A stretch of DNA of 64,000 bases from Puniceicoccales bacterium Verruco_02 (GCA_001604585.1 LVBW01000014.1:271-64270), one strand, 5' to 3'; positions 36,408 to 45,540 are shown, numbered from the stretch's first letter. Program-made: numbers and translations. Notes: generated from the sequence alone by a model not told the origin.

Positions 36408-36854
36408 CTAAGAGCCGTAAGTCTTGCGGACCTTTCCGGGGTCGGCCTTGCGAATCACGGGCATAGCGCCCATTCGGGCCACGGGCATGGACACCTTCAG
36501 AAGAAGCTGCTCGTTCTCGCGATCTATCATGAAGATCTTCATCAGCTTGTTCTGCGCAGCCTCTATCTGACGCCGCGTTGCCTCGCCAACGCTCGCCCCG
36601 CTCTCGCGTATCAGGCGCAGGCGGTCAAGGCTCTCGTCAAGGCGCGGCAATAGCGCCCTCTTTCGCTCGACAAAGCCGGAGTCGGGCACATTGCCCGTGG
36701 AGCGGAGGATGCGGTTCTCCTCCATGACAACGGACAGCACCTCGTCGCAAAGCGCGCTGTGGGCGCGTACTGTTTCCTCGGCATTCACTATGGTGGCAAA
36801 TGATGAGCTTATGTGAAGGGGCAGGCAAGCGCAGTATGCGGAGGACTGCGTCAT
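36408..36854 (-). CDS. small helical protein, possibly FlgN-like
   Basis: The 148-residue, mostly helical protein has heptad-like stretches (ALCDEVLSVVMEENRILRS, then RRQIEAAQNKLMKIFMIDRE). The pattern of a bundle that ends in an ILxKxxMPV-like tail resembles FlgN-type or other small chaperones. No flagellar genes are nearby, so the function is open. It begins 12 bases after the MazG-like gene stop and is probably in the same transcript. The first ~20 residues are not typical and the true start may be further in. Confidence 0.5.
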   Translation of the reverse strand: MTQSSAYCACLPLHISSSFATIVNAEETVRAHSALCDEVLSVVMEENRILRSTGNVPDSGFVERKRALLPRLDESLDRLRLIRESGASVGEATRRQIEAAQNKLMKIFMIDRENEQLLLKVSMPVARMGAMPVIRKADPGKVRKTYGS

Positions 36855-36866
36855 GCAGGCAGGCTC

Positions 36867-37235
36867 TTACAGCTCGTTGTATTTCTTGGCAGAGCCTCTG
36901 GCCTTTTCAACGGGATACTTGATGCCGTTCACGCGTATCTTGTCCTCGATAGCCTTTGCCACGTCGATACCCGTAACGTTGGCAAACTCCAGAGCGTAGA
37001 TGAGTATGTCGGCAATCTCCTCGCGCACCTTGGGGCCTTTCACCGGGTCGTCCACGAGGTTACGACTCTGCGAAGAGTCCAGCCACAGGAAATGCTCCAT
37101 CAACTCGGCAGCCTCCGCCGCGAGCGCCATAGAAAGGTTCTTGGGCGTATGGAACTGGTCCCAGTCCCGCTCTTGGGAAAAGAGCCGGATGCGCGTCTTG
37201 AACTCCTCGAAAGTAGTGTCGGCGTCGCTGGTCAT
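36867..37235 (-). CDS. MazG-like nucleotide pyrophosphohydrolase
   Basis: The 122-residue all-alpha NTP pyrophosphatase is of the MazG/RS21-C6 (dCTPase) type. The metal-binding motifs are AAEAAELMEHF (ExxE) near residue 40 and EEIADILIYALEFAN (ExxD) near residue 73. The N-terminus has FSQERDWDQFHTPKNLSMAL, the typical dCTPase opening. It hydrolyses nucleoside triphosphates to monophosphates, cleaning the nucleotide pool. Upstream of the small FlgN-like gene, likely co-transcribed. Confidence 0.88.
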   Translation of the reverse strand: MTSDADTTFEEFKTRIRLFSQERDWDQFHTPKNLSMALAAEAAELMEHFLWLDSSQSRNLVDDPVKGPKVREEIADILIYALEFANVTGIDVAKAIEDKIRVNGIKYPVEKARGSAKKYNEL

Positions 37236-37624
37236 GGGAGGACCATTCGCTATGCATACTACTGCCCCATGCCTGCTTGTGAAAGCGCAAAATAGGGCGC
37301 GAACGACAAAAAGTCGAAATTAACACTTTCGTGAAACTAGTACCTGCGGACCCGCGTTTGCCTGAGTGAATCTGACTGGAGCTGAGCGCCTGCTCCCCAT
37401 CGAAGGGATGCGGCAAATGGCCGGAAGGATGAGTAGTGGTATTATCATAGGGTTAGTGGGGCGTTCCGGTGGTGCGGGACGCCCCTCTTGCGTACAGGCC
37501 GGGCGCACTCGCCAACAGCGGCTTCGTAACAAGAACGGCATTGGCGGGCAATGAGCAAAATGTTAACTCACTTGCACCCTGCGGCAACTATGCTAGTCTT
37601 GTCATGTCAGGTGGCTCATCTTTA
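37236..37624 (+). promoter_or_regulatory. intergenic region before the protein kinase, with hairpin
   Basis: About 390 bases lie between divergent genes. A hairpin GGGGCGTTCC/GGGACGCCCC (37458..37485), followed by TCTTG, may end a short transcript. No other gene or clear promoter pair was seen. The candidate start of the kinase at 37625 is preceded by AGGTGG ten bases upstream. Confidence 0.35.
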
Positions 37625-39481
37625 ATGGCAGAAGACCAAGACAGGACCATTTACCAGTCTTCGCCCGGCACGCCCCCGGGCATGGCTCTATGTGCAGGAA
37701 GCAGGCTCGGCGACTATGTGCTGGAACGCTTCCTTGGGGCCGGTGCGATGGGCGAAGTGTTTCAGGCCCGCCACACCAAGCTGGACAAGGTATGTGCTCT
37801 TAAGATTTTGCCTCCCGCTCTGGCGGAAGATGAAGGCTTTCGCAAGCGTTTCGAGACTGAGGGCCGCGCACTTGCCAAGCTGGAGCATCCCGGCATTGTG
37901 CGAGTATTCAACGCAGGCGAGTCCTGCGGCAGGCACTTCATTGCTATGGAATACCTCTCTGGCGGCAGTCTGGAAGACAGGCTGAAAGCTGCCGGAGGCC
38001 GGATACAGCCCTGCGAAGCGGCCTCGATACTGATGGAACTACTCGAAGCTCTGTCCTCGGCCCACGAAAACGGCATTGTCCACCGCGACATCAAGCCCGC
38101 AAACCTGCTCTTTGACGCAAAGGGGCGCTGCCGAATCGGTGACTTTGGGCTGGCCCTTCTGGCAGGCGATAACTACATGCGCAACATGGCCCGGCAAAGC
38201 GTTCTGGCCTCCCGCACAATGGATGCCACACTTGCCATGCCAAGCCATGCCGTGCAGGTGGATGCCTTGGCGGGCACGGTGGACTACATGAGTCCCGAAG
38301 TGCGCGCCGGAAGGCAGGCCGACGCCCGAAGCGACATTTACGCGCTGGGCGTAGTTGCCTACATGATGCTTACCGGGCGCAAGCCTCTGGGCCTTGCGCG
38401 CGCCCCGTCGGCCCTTGTGCCGGGCCTTTCCAAGGCATGGGATCTGTGGGTGGCCCGCTGCATGGAGCAGGAGCCGGGCGAACGCTTCCAGAGCGCGGCA
38501 GAGGCCCTGAAGCTGCTCCCCGCCTGCCCCGAAAGGCAACACCGCTTCAGCAGGCCAATGCGCGCTCTGGCCGCTCTTGGAGCAGCTTTATATCTGTTTA
38601 TTGGCTTCGAGCTACGCGGGATGATGGGCCTAGTCGAACTGGTGTCGGCGATTCTCCCCGGCGGCCTGCTTGTCAGCATTCTGCTGGCTGTTGCCCTGCA
38701 AAGACCTCGCCTTGCCAGAGCGGCCTCCCTGCTCTTTGCGGGGGCGCTGCTGGCGCATCTGCTTCTGGCCTTGGCCGCCAGTCTTAGCTTCTGCAATGCG
38801 ATAAGCCGTGAAAACGAGCGCCAGCGCGATCACGAATATGTGCAATCCCAGCTTGAACAGGCTGAAGAAGCCGTTAACAGCGCCCGCTGGGAAGATGCCG
38901 AAGCACTGCTGCGAGGGGTTCTGGCCTTTACTGGCAGCAATCTGGAACAACAGGCGCGCGCGCGCGATGGCATCCTCGCTGTCGATGAAGGCAGGAACGC
39001 TGCGGCTATAAGCGGCGGGCTGCTCCTGCGCAGCCTCCCCGATGGCGCACTTGCCAGTGTGGACAATGGACCATCCTTTGCCCTTCCCGGTGTCGTAAAA
39101 GGCCTTGCTCCGGGCCTGCACATGTTGCGGATAAGCCTCGACGGCTATCGCAGCGTGGAAGAAGAGGTGCTGGTGCTGTCCGAAAAAGTAGTAGAGCTGC
39201 ACCCATTTGTCCTTGAGCCAGCTCTTGGCAGTCTGCTCCTAGAGAGCGAACCCGAGGGCATGAACTGGGAGTTTGTCTCATGGCCGGGAGAGTCGCCACC
39301 GCCCTACCTTGCAGGAAATACGCCTGCGATTCTGGAGGGGCTGCCCGTGGGTGACTACGTGATCATGTTCAGCCTCGGCCAACAGCAAGACCATGAGCAA
39401 CTCGTGCGTGTCGAAGATGGGCGTATGAGCAGCCTGCTGCACTATGCGGGAAGCGCCCTACCCCCAGCCGACGGGCTATGA
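37625..39481 (+). CDS. Ser/Thr protein kinase with membrane segments and PEGA-like tail
   Basis: The 618-residue Hanks-type kinase has its catalytic domain at about 28..305: the glycine loop LGAGAMGEVF, CALKIL lysine, catalytic HRDIKPANLL and metal-binding IGDFGLALL. Between DFG and the GTVDYMSPE motif there is a roughly 40-residue, Met/Ser/Thr-rich activation segment (MDATLAMPSHAVQVDALAG), longer than usual. Two or three membrane helices follow (about 325..410), then a helical segment and a C-terminal beta region with PEGA-like repeats (SLDGYRSVEEEVLVLSE). ATG 37625 has an AGGTGG Shine-Dalgarno; ATG 37604 is an alternative. Its stop overlaps the ribH stop on the other strand. Confidence 0.88.
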   Translation: MAEDQDRTIYQSSPGTPPGMALCAGSRLGDYVLERFLGAGAMGEVFQARHTKLDKVCALKILPPALAEDEGFRKRFETEGRALAKLEHPGIVRVFNAGESCGRHFIAMEYLSGGSLEDRLKAAGGRIQPCEAASILMELLEALSSAHENGIVHRDIKPANLLFDAKGRCRIGDFGLALLAGDNYMRNMARQSVLASRTMDATLAMPSHAVQVDALAGTVDYMSPEVRAGRQADARSDIYALGVVAYMMLTGRKPLGLARAPSALVPGLSKAWDLWVARCMEQEPGERFQSAAEALKLLPACPERQHRFSRPMRALAALGAALYLFIGFELRGMMGLVELVSAILPGGLLVSILLAVALQRPRLARAASLLFAGALLAHLLLALAASLSFCNAISRENERQRDHEYVQSQLEQAEEAVNSARWEDAEALLRGVLAFTGSNLEQQARARDGILAVDEGRNAAAISGGLLLRSLPDGALASVDNGPSFALPGVVKGLAPGLHMLRISLDGYRSVEEEVLVLSEKVVELHPFVLEPALGSLLLESEPEGMNWEFVSWPGESPPPYLAGNTPAILEGLPVGDYVIMFSLGQQQDHEQLVRVEDGRMSSLLHYAGSALPPADGL

Positions 39482-40036
39482 TTTCCAAGGCTGCTCTTCG
39501 TCGTCAAAGGGACTGTCCCATTCTTCCGGCCCTTCTGGCGCAGTGCCGAATATTTCGTCCAGACGGCGGACAAGCTGCACCTTGATGTCTGCCATTTCCA
39601 AGGCGCTGGCGGCAAACTCCGCCCCGCGATCCATCGCACCAAGGCAACGTTCCTCTGCCTGCTTGACATTGTTGACGTCGATTATGCCGTTAATAACCGG
39701 CACCTCGCTCTCGCGCGCAATTCGCTGGAAGGCCTCGGCGGTGCTGCGGGCTATGACGTCGTGGTGGCTCGTATCGCCCTTGATTATCACCCCAAGGGCA
39801 ATTATGCAGTCGAACTCACCGCTGGCTGCCAGCATCCCGACCACGTAGGGCGCCTCCATCGCGCCGGGCACGCGGATGGTCTCTATGTCCTCGGCCAGCA
39901 CACCGGCCTCGTCCAGAGCTCGCAGGGCGCTCTCCAGCAGGGCGTCCACATACTTCTTGTTGTAACGAGAGGCCACGATGCCAAACCGCAGTCCCTCGCC
40001 CTCTATCAGTGCCGCTTCCAATGGATCCTGACTCAT
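39476..40036 (-). CDS. ribH: 6,7-dimethyl-8-ribityllumazine synthase
   Basis: Catalyses the penultimate step of riboflavin synthesis. The core matches the family: FGIVASRYNKKYVDALLESA, the VPGAMEAPYVV loop, IIALGVIIKGDTSHHDVIA with the catalytic His near residue 95, and VINGIIDVNNVKQAEER. The usual length is ~155; here 186, with an acidic C-terminal tail (EGPEEWDSPFDDEEQP) of about 25 residues that is not part of the fold. No other rib genes are adjacent. Confidence 0.94.
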   Translation of the reverse strand: MSQDPLEAALIEGEGLRFGIVASRYNKKYVDALLESALRALDEAGVLAEDIETIRVPGAMEAPYVVGMLAASGEFDCIIALGVIIKGDTSHHDVIARSTAEAFQRIARESEVPVINGIIDVNNVKQAEERCLGAMDRGAEFAASALEMADIKVQLVRRLDEIFGTAPEGPEEWDSPFDDEEQPWKS

Positions 40037-40136
40037 GTATGTGGCCAGCTTACACCTTGCCGCAGGAGCGCGTCAACACAGGCGAAGCCAGCGTGTTGAG
40101 CTTGAGAGGGAAGCGTCAGGAGCATATACTCTGCAC

Positions 40137-40931
40137 ATGTCGATACGCATACCCCCGGAACAAGGCCCGAACCCGGAACTGGCCTACCTCGACGAAGCAT
40201 TCATGAAAAGCCCGCCCGCGCGCATGATACGCGTGCAGTGCGAGCTGCTGGAGGTGGAGCAGCGCCTCCGGGCACAGAACGTGCGCAACACCGTGGTGTT
40301 CTTCGGCTCGGCCAGGATGCGTGCGCAGGACGAATGCGGCGGCGACCCCGTTTACGAGCGCATGGCCCCGTATTACGAGGGCGCAAGGCGCTTGGCACAC
40401 ATGATGGCGAACTACTCCACGCGCCTGCCCGAGAGGAAGAAATTCCACATCTGCTCGGGCGGCGGGCCTGGCATAATGGAGGCGGCCAATCGCGGTGCCT
40501 TCGAGGCCGGGCATCGCTCGATCGCCCTGGGCATCAGCCTGCCCTTCGAGCAGTCGATAAACCGCTACGCAACGCCGGAGCTGTCCTTCAACTTCCACTA
40601 CTTTTTCATCCGCAAGTTCTGGTTCTTCTTCCTGACCCGCGCGCTGGTCGTCTTTCCCGGCGGCTTTGGCACGATGGACGAGTTTTTCGAGATGATGACC
40701 GTCATCCAGACGCGCAAGGCAAAGAAACACGTCCCTGTAATCCTATACGGAAACCAGTTCTGGAACGAGGTGATGAACCTGCCCGCCCTTGCAAAATGGG
40801 GCACAATCTCGCCCGAAGACCTGTCCCTATTCCACCACGCGGACAGCCCGGAGGAAGCCTTTGAAATCATTCGCGAGGACTTCGAGGCGCACTACCTGCA
40901 AATGCCAGACCCATACAAGCCCGAGGAGTGA
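40137..40931 (+). CDS. LOG-family protein (TIGR00730-type)
   Basis: The 264-residue Rossmann-fold protein is of the LOG/YgdH group. Its signature motifs are SGGGPGIMEAANRGAFEAG (about residue 105) and FPGGFGTMDEFFEMM (about residue 180). Members are cytokinin riboside 5'-monophosphate phosphoribohydrolases or nucleotide 5'-monophosphate nucleosidases. The longer N-terminal region (about 1..60) is typical of the large-form bacterial subgroup. ATG 40137 is preferred because the upstream frame overlaps ribH on the other strand. Confidence 0.88.
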   Translation: MSIRIPPEQGPNPELAYLDEAFMKSPPARMIRVQCELLEVEQRLRAQNVRNTVVFFGSARMRAQDECGGDPVYERMAPYYEGARRLAHMMANYSTRLPERKKFHICSGGGPGIMEAANRGAFEAGHRSIALGISLPFEQSINRYATPELSFNFHYFFIRKFWFFFLTRALVVFPGGFGTMDEFFEMMTVIQTRKAKKHVPVILYGNQFWNEVMNLPALAKWGTISPEDLSLFHHADSPEEAFEIIREDFEAHYLQMPDPYKPEE

Positions 40932-41017
40932 TTGCGGCTGCAACATCCCTTACAATCTGCCTTGCCAAGTTGAAGGATCTCGCTTGAATTTGTTGTCAAC
41001 ATCCCATTAGCACACAT

Positions 41018-41596
41018 ATGAAGATCCGCTCCCTATTCTCCTGCCTTGTCGCATTCGCCCTTGCCGGGACATCCACTCTGAACGCCGGACCGGCAGGGGC
41101 CGTCCTCACTGTCAACACTCTGGACAAGACCATAAGTTTTTCCGGTGCCACTGCCGCGACCCTCTCATATGTTTCCGATAACGATATCAGCGTGGCGGTG
41201 TGGAGAGCAGGGGCCAATTTCGGCACCTTGACCGGTGAGTATGAGATGCTGGAGGCAAACATCATTGCCGACACATCCGTCGCCTCTGCCATAAGCAATT
41301 CCTTCTCGATGTACGAGGACGGCGAACGGGTGCTGTTCAAGGTCACATTCTCCGGAGAACTGGCGAGTGCGAGTATATACAGCACTGGTGAGACCTACAG
41401 TTACAGCTCATGGGATGCGGCCGACATCGCCATATTCGAGTCGGTGATGGGAAACTACTCCTCCCTTTCGGCTGTCGGGTCATATCCTGACATAAGTATC
41501 TCCTTCGTCGGCGTGCCCGAACCCTCCACTTACGCGGCATTCTGTGGCATGGGCGTTCTCGGTCTTGCCATCTATCGCCGTCGCAAGAGCGCATAG
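41018..41596 (+). CDS. small PEP-CTERM secreted protein
   Basis: The 192-residue protein has a signal peptide ending near TSTLNAGPA, a ~130-residue beta-rich body without recognised domain and a PEP-CTERM tail (VPEPSTYA, hydrophobic helix, YRRRKS). The body is Ser/Tyr/Ala-rich with few charged residues. Likely surface or matrix protein; function unknown. It is a single gene between the LOG-family gene and infA. Confidence 0.75.
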   Translation: MKIRSLFSCLVAFALAGTSTLNAGPAGAVLTVNTLDKTISFSGATAATLSYVSDNDISVAVWRAGANFGTLTGEYEMLEANIIADTSVASAISNSFSMYEDGERVLFKVTFSGELASASIYSTGETYSYSSWDAADIAIFESVMGNYSSLSAVGSYPDISISFVGVPEPSTYAAFCGMGVLGLAIYRRRKSA

Positions 41597-41602
41597 CTTA
41601 CG

Positions 41603-41618
41603 GTCGCCCCAAGGCGAC
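41603..41618 (+). terminator. short hairpin after the PEP-CTERM gene
   Basis: GTCGCC (41603..41608) and GGCGAC (41613..41618) with loop CCAA; no strong T run follows. Confidence 0.4.
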
Positions 41619-41819
41619 AAAGCACCTCGCTTTCATTGGGTCCACCTCGCGAATTTCTCTGGGCTGACCTGTTTTTTTCGATTACTGGGAACTTTTCCGA
41701 TCCCAGCCTTGCGCATTTCCCTCAAATGGCTCAATTGTGATGCTCCCGGTCCGTTCGTTGACGGCTGGGCAAAGACTTGAACGGTCAAAGCAAGAGCGCG
41801 CGCATCACAAAAATAGTTT

Positions 41820-42095
41820 ATGGAAGATACGGACATAGTGGAGGTGGAGGGTAAAATCGTGGCAGTACTACCCGGAACGATGTTCCGAGTGGAGCTTTCC
41901 AACGGGCATCAGGTTCTGGCCCACATTTCGGGCAAACTGCGCAAGCACTTCATCCGCATCACTGTTGGCGACATCGTAAAGATGGAGATGAGCACGCACG
42001 ACCTTGACAAGGCGCGCATCACCTTCCGCCTGCGCAACCAGAGCTTCACCCCGCCAAATCCAGGCCAGAGGGGCAACTTCCAGCGCCGCCGCTAG
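41820..42095 (+). CDS. infA: translation initiation factor IF-1
   Basis: The S1/OB-fold factor sits in the ribosomal A site during initiation. The core of about 70 residues has [39 protein letters not shown] and [19 protein letters not shown]. At 91 residues it is about 20 longer than usual, with a basic tail ([13 protein letters not shown]). It is followed 74 bases later by nusB in the same direction, possibly as one transcript. Confidence 0.95.
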   Translation: MEDTDIVEVEGKIVAVLPGTMFRVELSNGHQVLAHISGKLRKHFIRITVGDIVKMEMSTHDLDKARITFRLRNQSFTPPNPGQRGNFQRRR

Positions 42096-42169
42096 AGACG
42101 CCCGGCCGCCTCAGACCCTGAACCGGGCCTGTAAAGCAGCCCCGTGCCTACACATACCGCATACAGCCG

Positions 42170-42598
42170 ATGAGCCGTCGCAGAGACAACCGCGTAGCAG
42201 CAGTTCAGTTCCTATACATGTGGGAGGCCAACCCCCCCGCAGACCTTGCAGCCGAACTTTGCCGCTTTTTCAGCGAGCAGGAGCAGCCGCGCGAATACTA
42301 CAGCTTTGCCGAGGAGCTAGTAAACGGCACGGTGGAGCACATAGACGAAGTGGACGAACACATACGCAAGTATGCGAAGAACTGGGACTTCAAGCGCATT
42401 GCGCGCGTGGATCTGGCCATACTGCGCCTGGCCATCTACGAGATGCTCCACCGCAGGGACATCCCCCCGGTGGTTTCGATTAACGAGGCCATAGATCTAT
42501 CCAAGTCCTTCTCGATTCCCGACGCCAAACGCTTCATCAACGGCATACTCGACCAGTTCAAACTGACGCTCGACCGTCCCCTAAGAGACGCTGAGTAA
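42170..42598 (+). CDS. nusB: transcription antitermination factor NusB
   Basis: The 142-residue all-helical protein binds boxA RNA with NusE in rRNA antitermination. The family features include an N-terminal RRRDNRVAAVQFLYMWE, NWDFKRIARVDLAILRLAIY near residue 80, and VVSINEAIDLSKSFSIPDAK leading to the conserved FINGILD. It lies downstream of infA and is convergent with the DAHP synthase gene. Confidence 0.95.
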   Translation: MSRRRDNRVAAVQFLYMWEANPPADLAAELCRFFSEQEQPREYYSFAEELVNGTVEHIDEVDEHIRKYAKNWDFKRIARVDLAILRLAIYEMLHRRDIPPVVSINEAIDLSKSFSIPDAKRFINGILDQFKLTLDRPLRDAE

Positions 42599-42606
42599 GC
42601 AAAGCC

Positions 42607-43662
42607 CTAGGCAAAGCGCGGTGCCAGCCTCTTGTACACATCCTGCACAAGAGCCTCTGTCTCTTCCCAGCCAATGCAGGGGTCTGTTATCGACTGGCCC
42701 CAGTTAAGACATTCGAAAGGCTGAGGGAACTTCTGCGTTCCCTCAATGATGTTGCTCTCAAGCATCGCGCCGATGACACAGTCCTGCCCGCCAAGCACCT
42801 GCTGGACAAGATCCATCAACACCGCCGACATCTTCGTGTAGTCCTTGTTACAGTTGGCGTGCGAACAGTCCACCATCACCGCTGGCGTAAGGCCGTTCTT
42901 AAGTAGCAGCTCCTTGGCGGCAATCACATGAGCAGCGTCGTAATTGGGACCATTGTCGCCACCGCGTAAAATAACATGGCAGGAGGGGTTGCCTCGCGTG
43001 GATATGCAGCTTGCAAGGCCCTGATAGCTTATGCCGAGGAAAGTCTGCGGCTGGCGGGCAGCCTTTATTGCGTTGATAGCCGCCATGACATCGCCCGCAG
43101 TCGTGTTCTTGAAGCCCATCGGCATGGAAAGACCGCTGGCCATCTGCCTATGCGTCTGGCTCTCTGAAGTGCGGGCACCCACTGCCGACCAGCAGATAAG
43201 GTCCGCAATGTACTGGGGCGTAATCGGATCCAGAAGCTCCGTGGCCGTGGGAAGACCGATGTCAATTACATCGCGCAGGAAGCGGCGCGCCGTTGCAAGG
43301 CCCTTGGGAATGTCGGCCGAGCCGTCAAGGTCCGGGTCCATAATAAGCCCCTTCCAGCCCACAGTTGTGCGAGGCTTCTCAAAATAGACGCGCATCACAA
43401 TGTAGATACGATCGTGCACCTGCCTGGCCAACTCTTGCAGGCGGCGCGCATATTCCAGCCCGGCCACCGTGTCGTGTATCGAGCAGGGACCGGTTATAAG
43501 CAGCAGGCGCTTGTCGTCGCCAAAGATGATGTCGTTAATCTCCTTGCGACTCTCGGCCACAAACTCGGCCTGTGCATCGGTACGGGCAATGCGTCCGCAC
43601 AGGTATTCCGGCGCGGGCATGACTGCGGTCTTCACTACATTGACGTCTGATACTTGTCGCAT
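42607..43662 (-). CDS. 3-deoxy-7-phosphoheptulonate (DAHP) synthase, class I alpha
   Basis: Condenses phosphoenolpyruvate and erythrose-4-phosphate at the entry of aromatic amino-acid synthesis. It has 351 residues, the size of AroF/G/H. Motifs include LLITGPCSIHD near residue 57, YFEKPRTTVGWKGLI, GARTSESQTHRQMASGLSMP and VDCSHAN with metal-binding His. ATG 43662 gives the usual N-terminus. The fold matches the E. coli-type enzymes subject to feedback, but which amino acid regulates this one cannot be said. Confidence 0.93.
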   Translation of the reverse strand: MRQVSDVNVVKTAVMPAPEYLCGRIARTDAQAEFVAESRKEINDIIFGDDKRLLLITGPCSIHDTVAGLEYARRLQELARQVHDRIYIVMRVYFEKPRTTVGWKGLIMDPDLDGSADIPKGLATARRFLRDVIDIGLPTATELLDPITPQYIADLICWSAVGARTSESQTHRQMASGLSMPMGFKNTTAGDVMAAINAIKAARQPQTFLGISYQGLASCISTRGNPSCHVILRGGDNGPNYDAAHVIAAKELLLKNGLTPAVMVDCSHANCNKDYTKMSAVLMDLVQQVLGGQDCVIGAMLESNIIEGTQKFPQPFECLNWGQSITDPCIGWEETEALVQDVYKRLAPRFA

Positions 43663-43794
43663 GGCCTGAAAAAAGTGTTGGGCTGGCTCAAGGCGCAGCT
43701 TGCTGGCAATTCCAAAGCATCGTGCTCTGCGTGGAGCACCGTTCAAGGGAAAAATCGAGTACGCGGCGGGAAACAGGGCCTCTCAAGGCCGTAA

Positions 43795-44415
43795 CTAGCG
43801 CCCCTTGGCAAGCTCTGCGCCTTCGGGCAAGGCCGCCTCGCGCGGAACGGCGGCGTAAAGGGCACTTATGACGTATTTGATGACCACTTCTCCAAAGATT
43901 ATCTGAACAAGCAGCATCGGGGAGAATATCCCCGCAAAGGCAACGATGTTGAACAGCACCGAGTCCAACGGCACGCTCGCACTGTTGGAGCTAATTACGC
44001 GCACAGCCCATGAGCGGCGGCGCAGGCGATGGTATATCTCCGTATCGGCGGCCTCGGCTATCACAATGGCCAGCATCGAGGCTACGAACACCCTGGGGCC
44101 GCTCTCTGCGAGCGACACGGTGCTCTCCGCCATCCAGCCCCAGCCCCGGGCGCGGAAGTACTCCGTAAGAGGCATTCCCCAGCCGTAGGCCGCGCTTAGC
44201 AGCAGCAGCAGCGTCAGAATAGCCGTGATGCCAATGACCTTGTAAACGAAGCGCCGCCCGCCCGCATGATGCATACGGTCGCGCTGGGTGAAAGTGATGC
44301 CGAAAATGAGCGTGCCAACGGCCACCTGCCCGAACACGGGGAAGGGAATGAAGGCTGTTGCAGTCAGGTTGCCCAGAAGCACTGCCAGAATGTAGATGTA
44401 CGCCGCGCGAATCAT
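43795..44415 (-). CDS. VUT/YhhQ-type queuosine-precursor transporter-like protein
   Basis: The 206-residue membrane protein has about six helices. The segments SMLAIVIAEAADTEIYHRL and VISSNSASVPLDSVLFNIVAF match the VUT (vitamin uptake transporter)/YhhQ family, with the conserved N-S-x-S-x-P-LDS motif. Members import 7-cyano-7-deazaguanine (preQ0) or related precursors. No queuosine genes are adjacent. The gene follows the lipoate ligase-like gene on the same strand. Confidence 0.8.
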   Translation of the reverse strand: MIRAAYIYILAVLLGNLTATAFIPFPVFGQVAVGTLIFGITFTQRDRMHHAGGRRFVYKVIGITAILTLLLLLSAAYGWGMPLTEYFRARGWGWMAESTVSLAESGPRVFVASMLAIVIAEAADTEIYHRLRRRSWAVRVISSNSASVPLDSVLFNIVAFAGIFSPMLLVQIIFGEVVIKYVISALYAAVPREAALPEGAELAKGR

Positions 44416-44467
44416 GTGAATGGGCAGATGAACGCAAGTACGTAAACAAGGAAAGGAAAAAATGCTC

Positions 44468-45187
44468 CTAGCGCCTATTCAACCATGCATCGTTCGTCAT
44501 CATTGCAGCCGTTTCCTGCGCCAAGCCATCGGTATAGACCGGGGGAGCTGGCTCTTCAAGCGAGTCCGCAGCGAAGCGCAACTGCAAGCCGGATACAAAG
44601 AAAGCCTTGAATGCCGCCCAGTCCAGCTCCCCGGCAACGAGCCTGTCTATGGAGCCTTGCAGCAGCACTCCGCACCTGTTGCGCTTCATGGCCGCCCCGG
44701 CAATCTTCAGGCGGCTCTGAGGGTCGATGACATCGCAGGGTTCCGCGCCCGCAAAGCAGAGACCGCGCACCCGCCGAGGCATTCCGGGCAAGGTTGGCCG
44801 CTCCTCCTCTACGGGCTGAAGGCAGGCCGGGCGGCCAAGGGAGCACATGGAGTCGGCTATTGCCTGATGCACCTGACGATACACATCTATGGCCGGGGCA
44901 TGGTGCATTGGGTGACAGGCTGGCAGGACAAAGGCGAAGGTCCAGTCGTTACGGTGATCCACAAGGCCCCCGCCAGTGGGCCTGCGGGCCAGCGACGCGC
45001 CCTTGGGGCACTGGGCGCGTATCCACTCCTCCTTCTGGCTGTAGCCGAATGTGAAGCAGTCCGGCAACCATGCATAATGGCGCAGACGTATGAACTCCGG
45101 GCGCGGGTAGTTCTCCAGAAGGAGCAGGTCCAGCGCCATGTTCAGCGCGGCAGGGAAACGGCCTTCGTCAAAGTGTTCGAGCGTCAT
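44468..45187 (-). CDS. lipoate-protein ligase A-like protein (BPL/LplA/LipB fold)
   Basis: The 239-residue protein has the biotin/lipoate ligase fold. The motif RRPTGGGLVDHRNDWTFAF (about residue 68) matches the RRxSGGGxVxHD lipoyl-AMP-binding motif, and the Lys-containing segment SRLKIAGAAMKRNRCGVLLQ matches the catalytic lysine region. It could attach lipoate or octanoate to 2-oxoacid dehydrogenases or GcvH. The C-terminal accessory domain of E. coli LplA is absent, so it may act as an octanoyltransferase or need a partner. Confidence 0.82.
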   Translation of the reverse strand: MTLEHFDEGRFPAALNMALDLLLLENYPRPEFIRLRHYAWLPDCFTFGYSQKEEWIRAQCPKGASLARRPTGGGLVDHRNDWTFAFVLPACHPMHHAPAIDVYRQVHQAIADSMCSLGRPACLQPVEEERPTLPGMPRRVRGLCFAGAEPCDVIDPQSRLKIAGAAMKRNRCGVLLQGSIDRLVAGELDWAAFKAFFVSGLQLRFAADSLEEPAPPVYTDGLAQETAAMMTNDAWLNRR

Positions 45188-45270
45188 CAGGATGGGAAGC
45201 TGTGTGGTGCGGCCATATTCGCCATTCCAGCGTAATTGGGCAAGACTTGGCCTACCCTTACGCTCGTGGT

Positions 45271-45540
45271 TCAGCGCCGAAGTCTCGCCACTGTCGCCCC
45301 CCAGCCTCCGCTGGAGGCGTCGGCCAGGTGGAAGCTATCCACAATGGGCATCTTTTTCAGGTGGGAGTGCACCATCTCGCGCAGAGCACCAGTGCCCTTG
45401 CCGTGAATTATACGAAGCTCCAATATGCCCTTTTCACGGCAGAGCGGCAGGTACTCGTCCAAGAGGCTGCGCACTTCCTTGGGTCGAAAGTTGTGCAGGT
45501 CCAGCACCCCGTCGATGGGTTGTTCGATTGCTTCGTTCAC
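45271..45540 (-). CDS. Smr-domain protein
   Basis: The 89-residue protein consists almost wholly of an Smr domain: VLDLHNFRPKEVRSLLDEYL with the LDLH motif, then LRIIHGKGTGALREMVHSHL with the HGKGxG motif, ending in GGWGATVARL. Stand-alone Smr proteins are nucleases or nucleic-acid binders, some acting in ribosome quality control. Lies between pdxA and the lipoate ligase-like gene on the same strand, with 37- and 83-base gaps. Confidence 0.88.
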   Translation of the reverse strand: MNEAIEQPIDGVLDLHNFRPKEVRSLLDEYLPLCREKGILELRIIHGKGTGALREMVHSHLKKMPIVDSFHLADASSGGWGATVARLRR

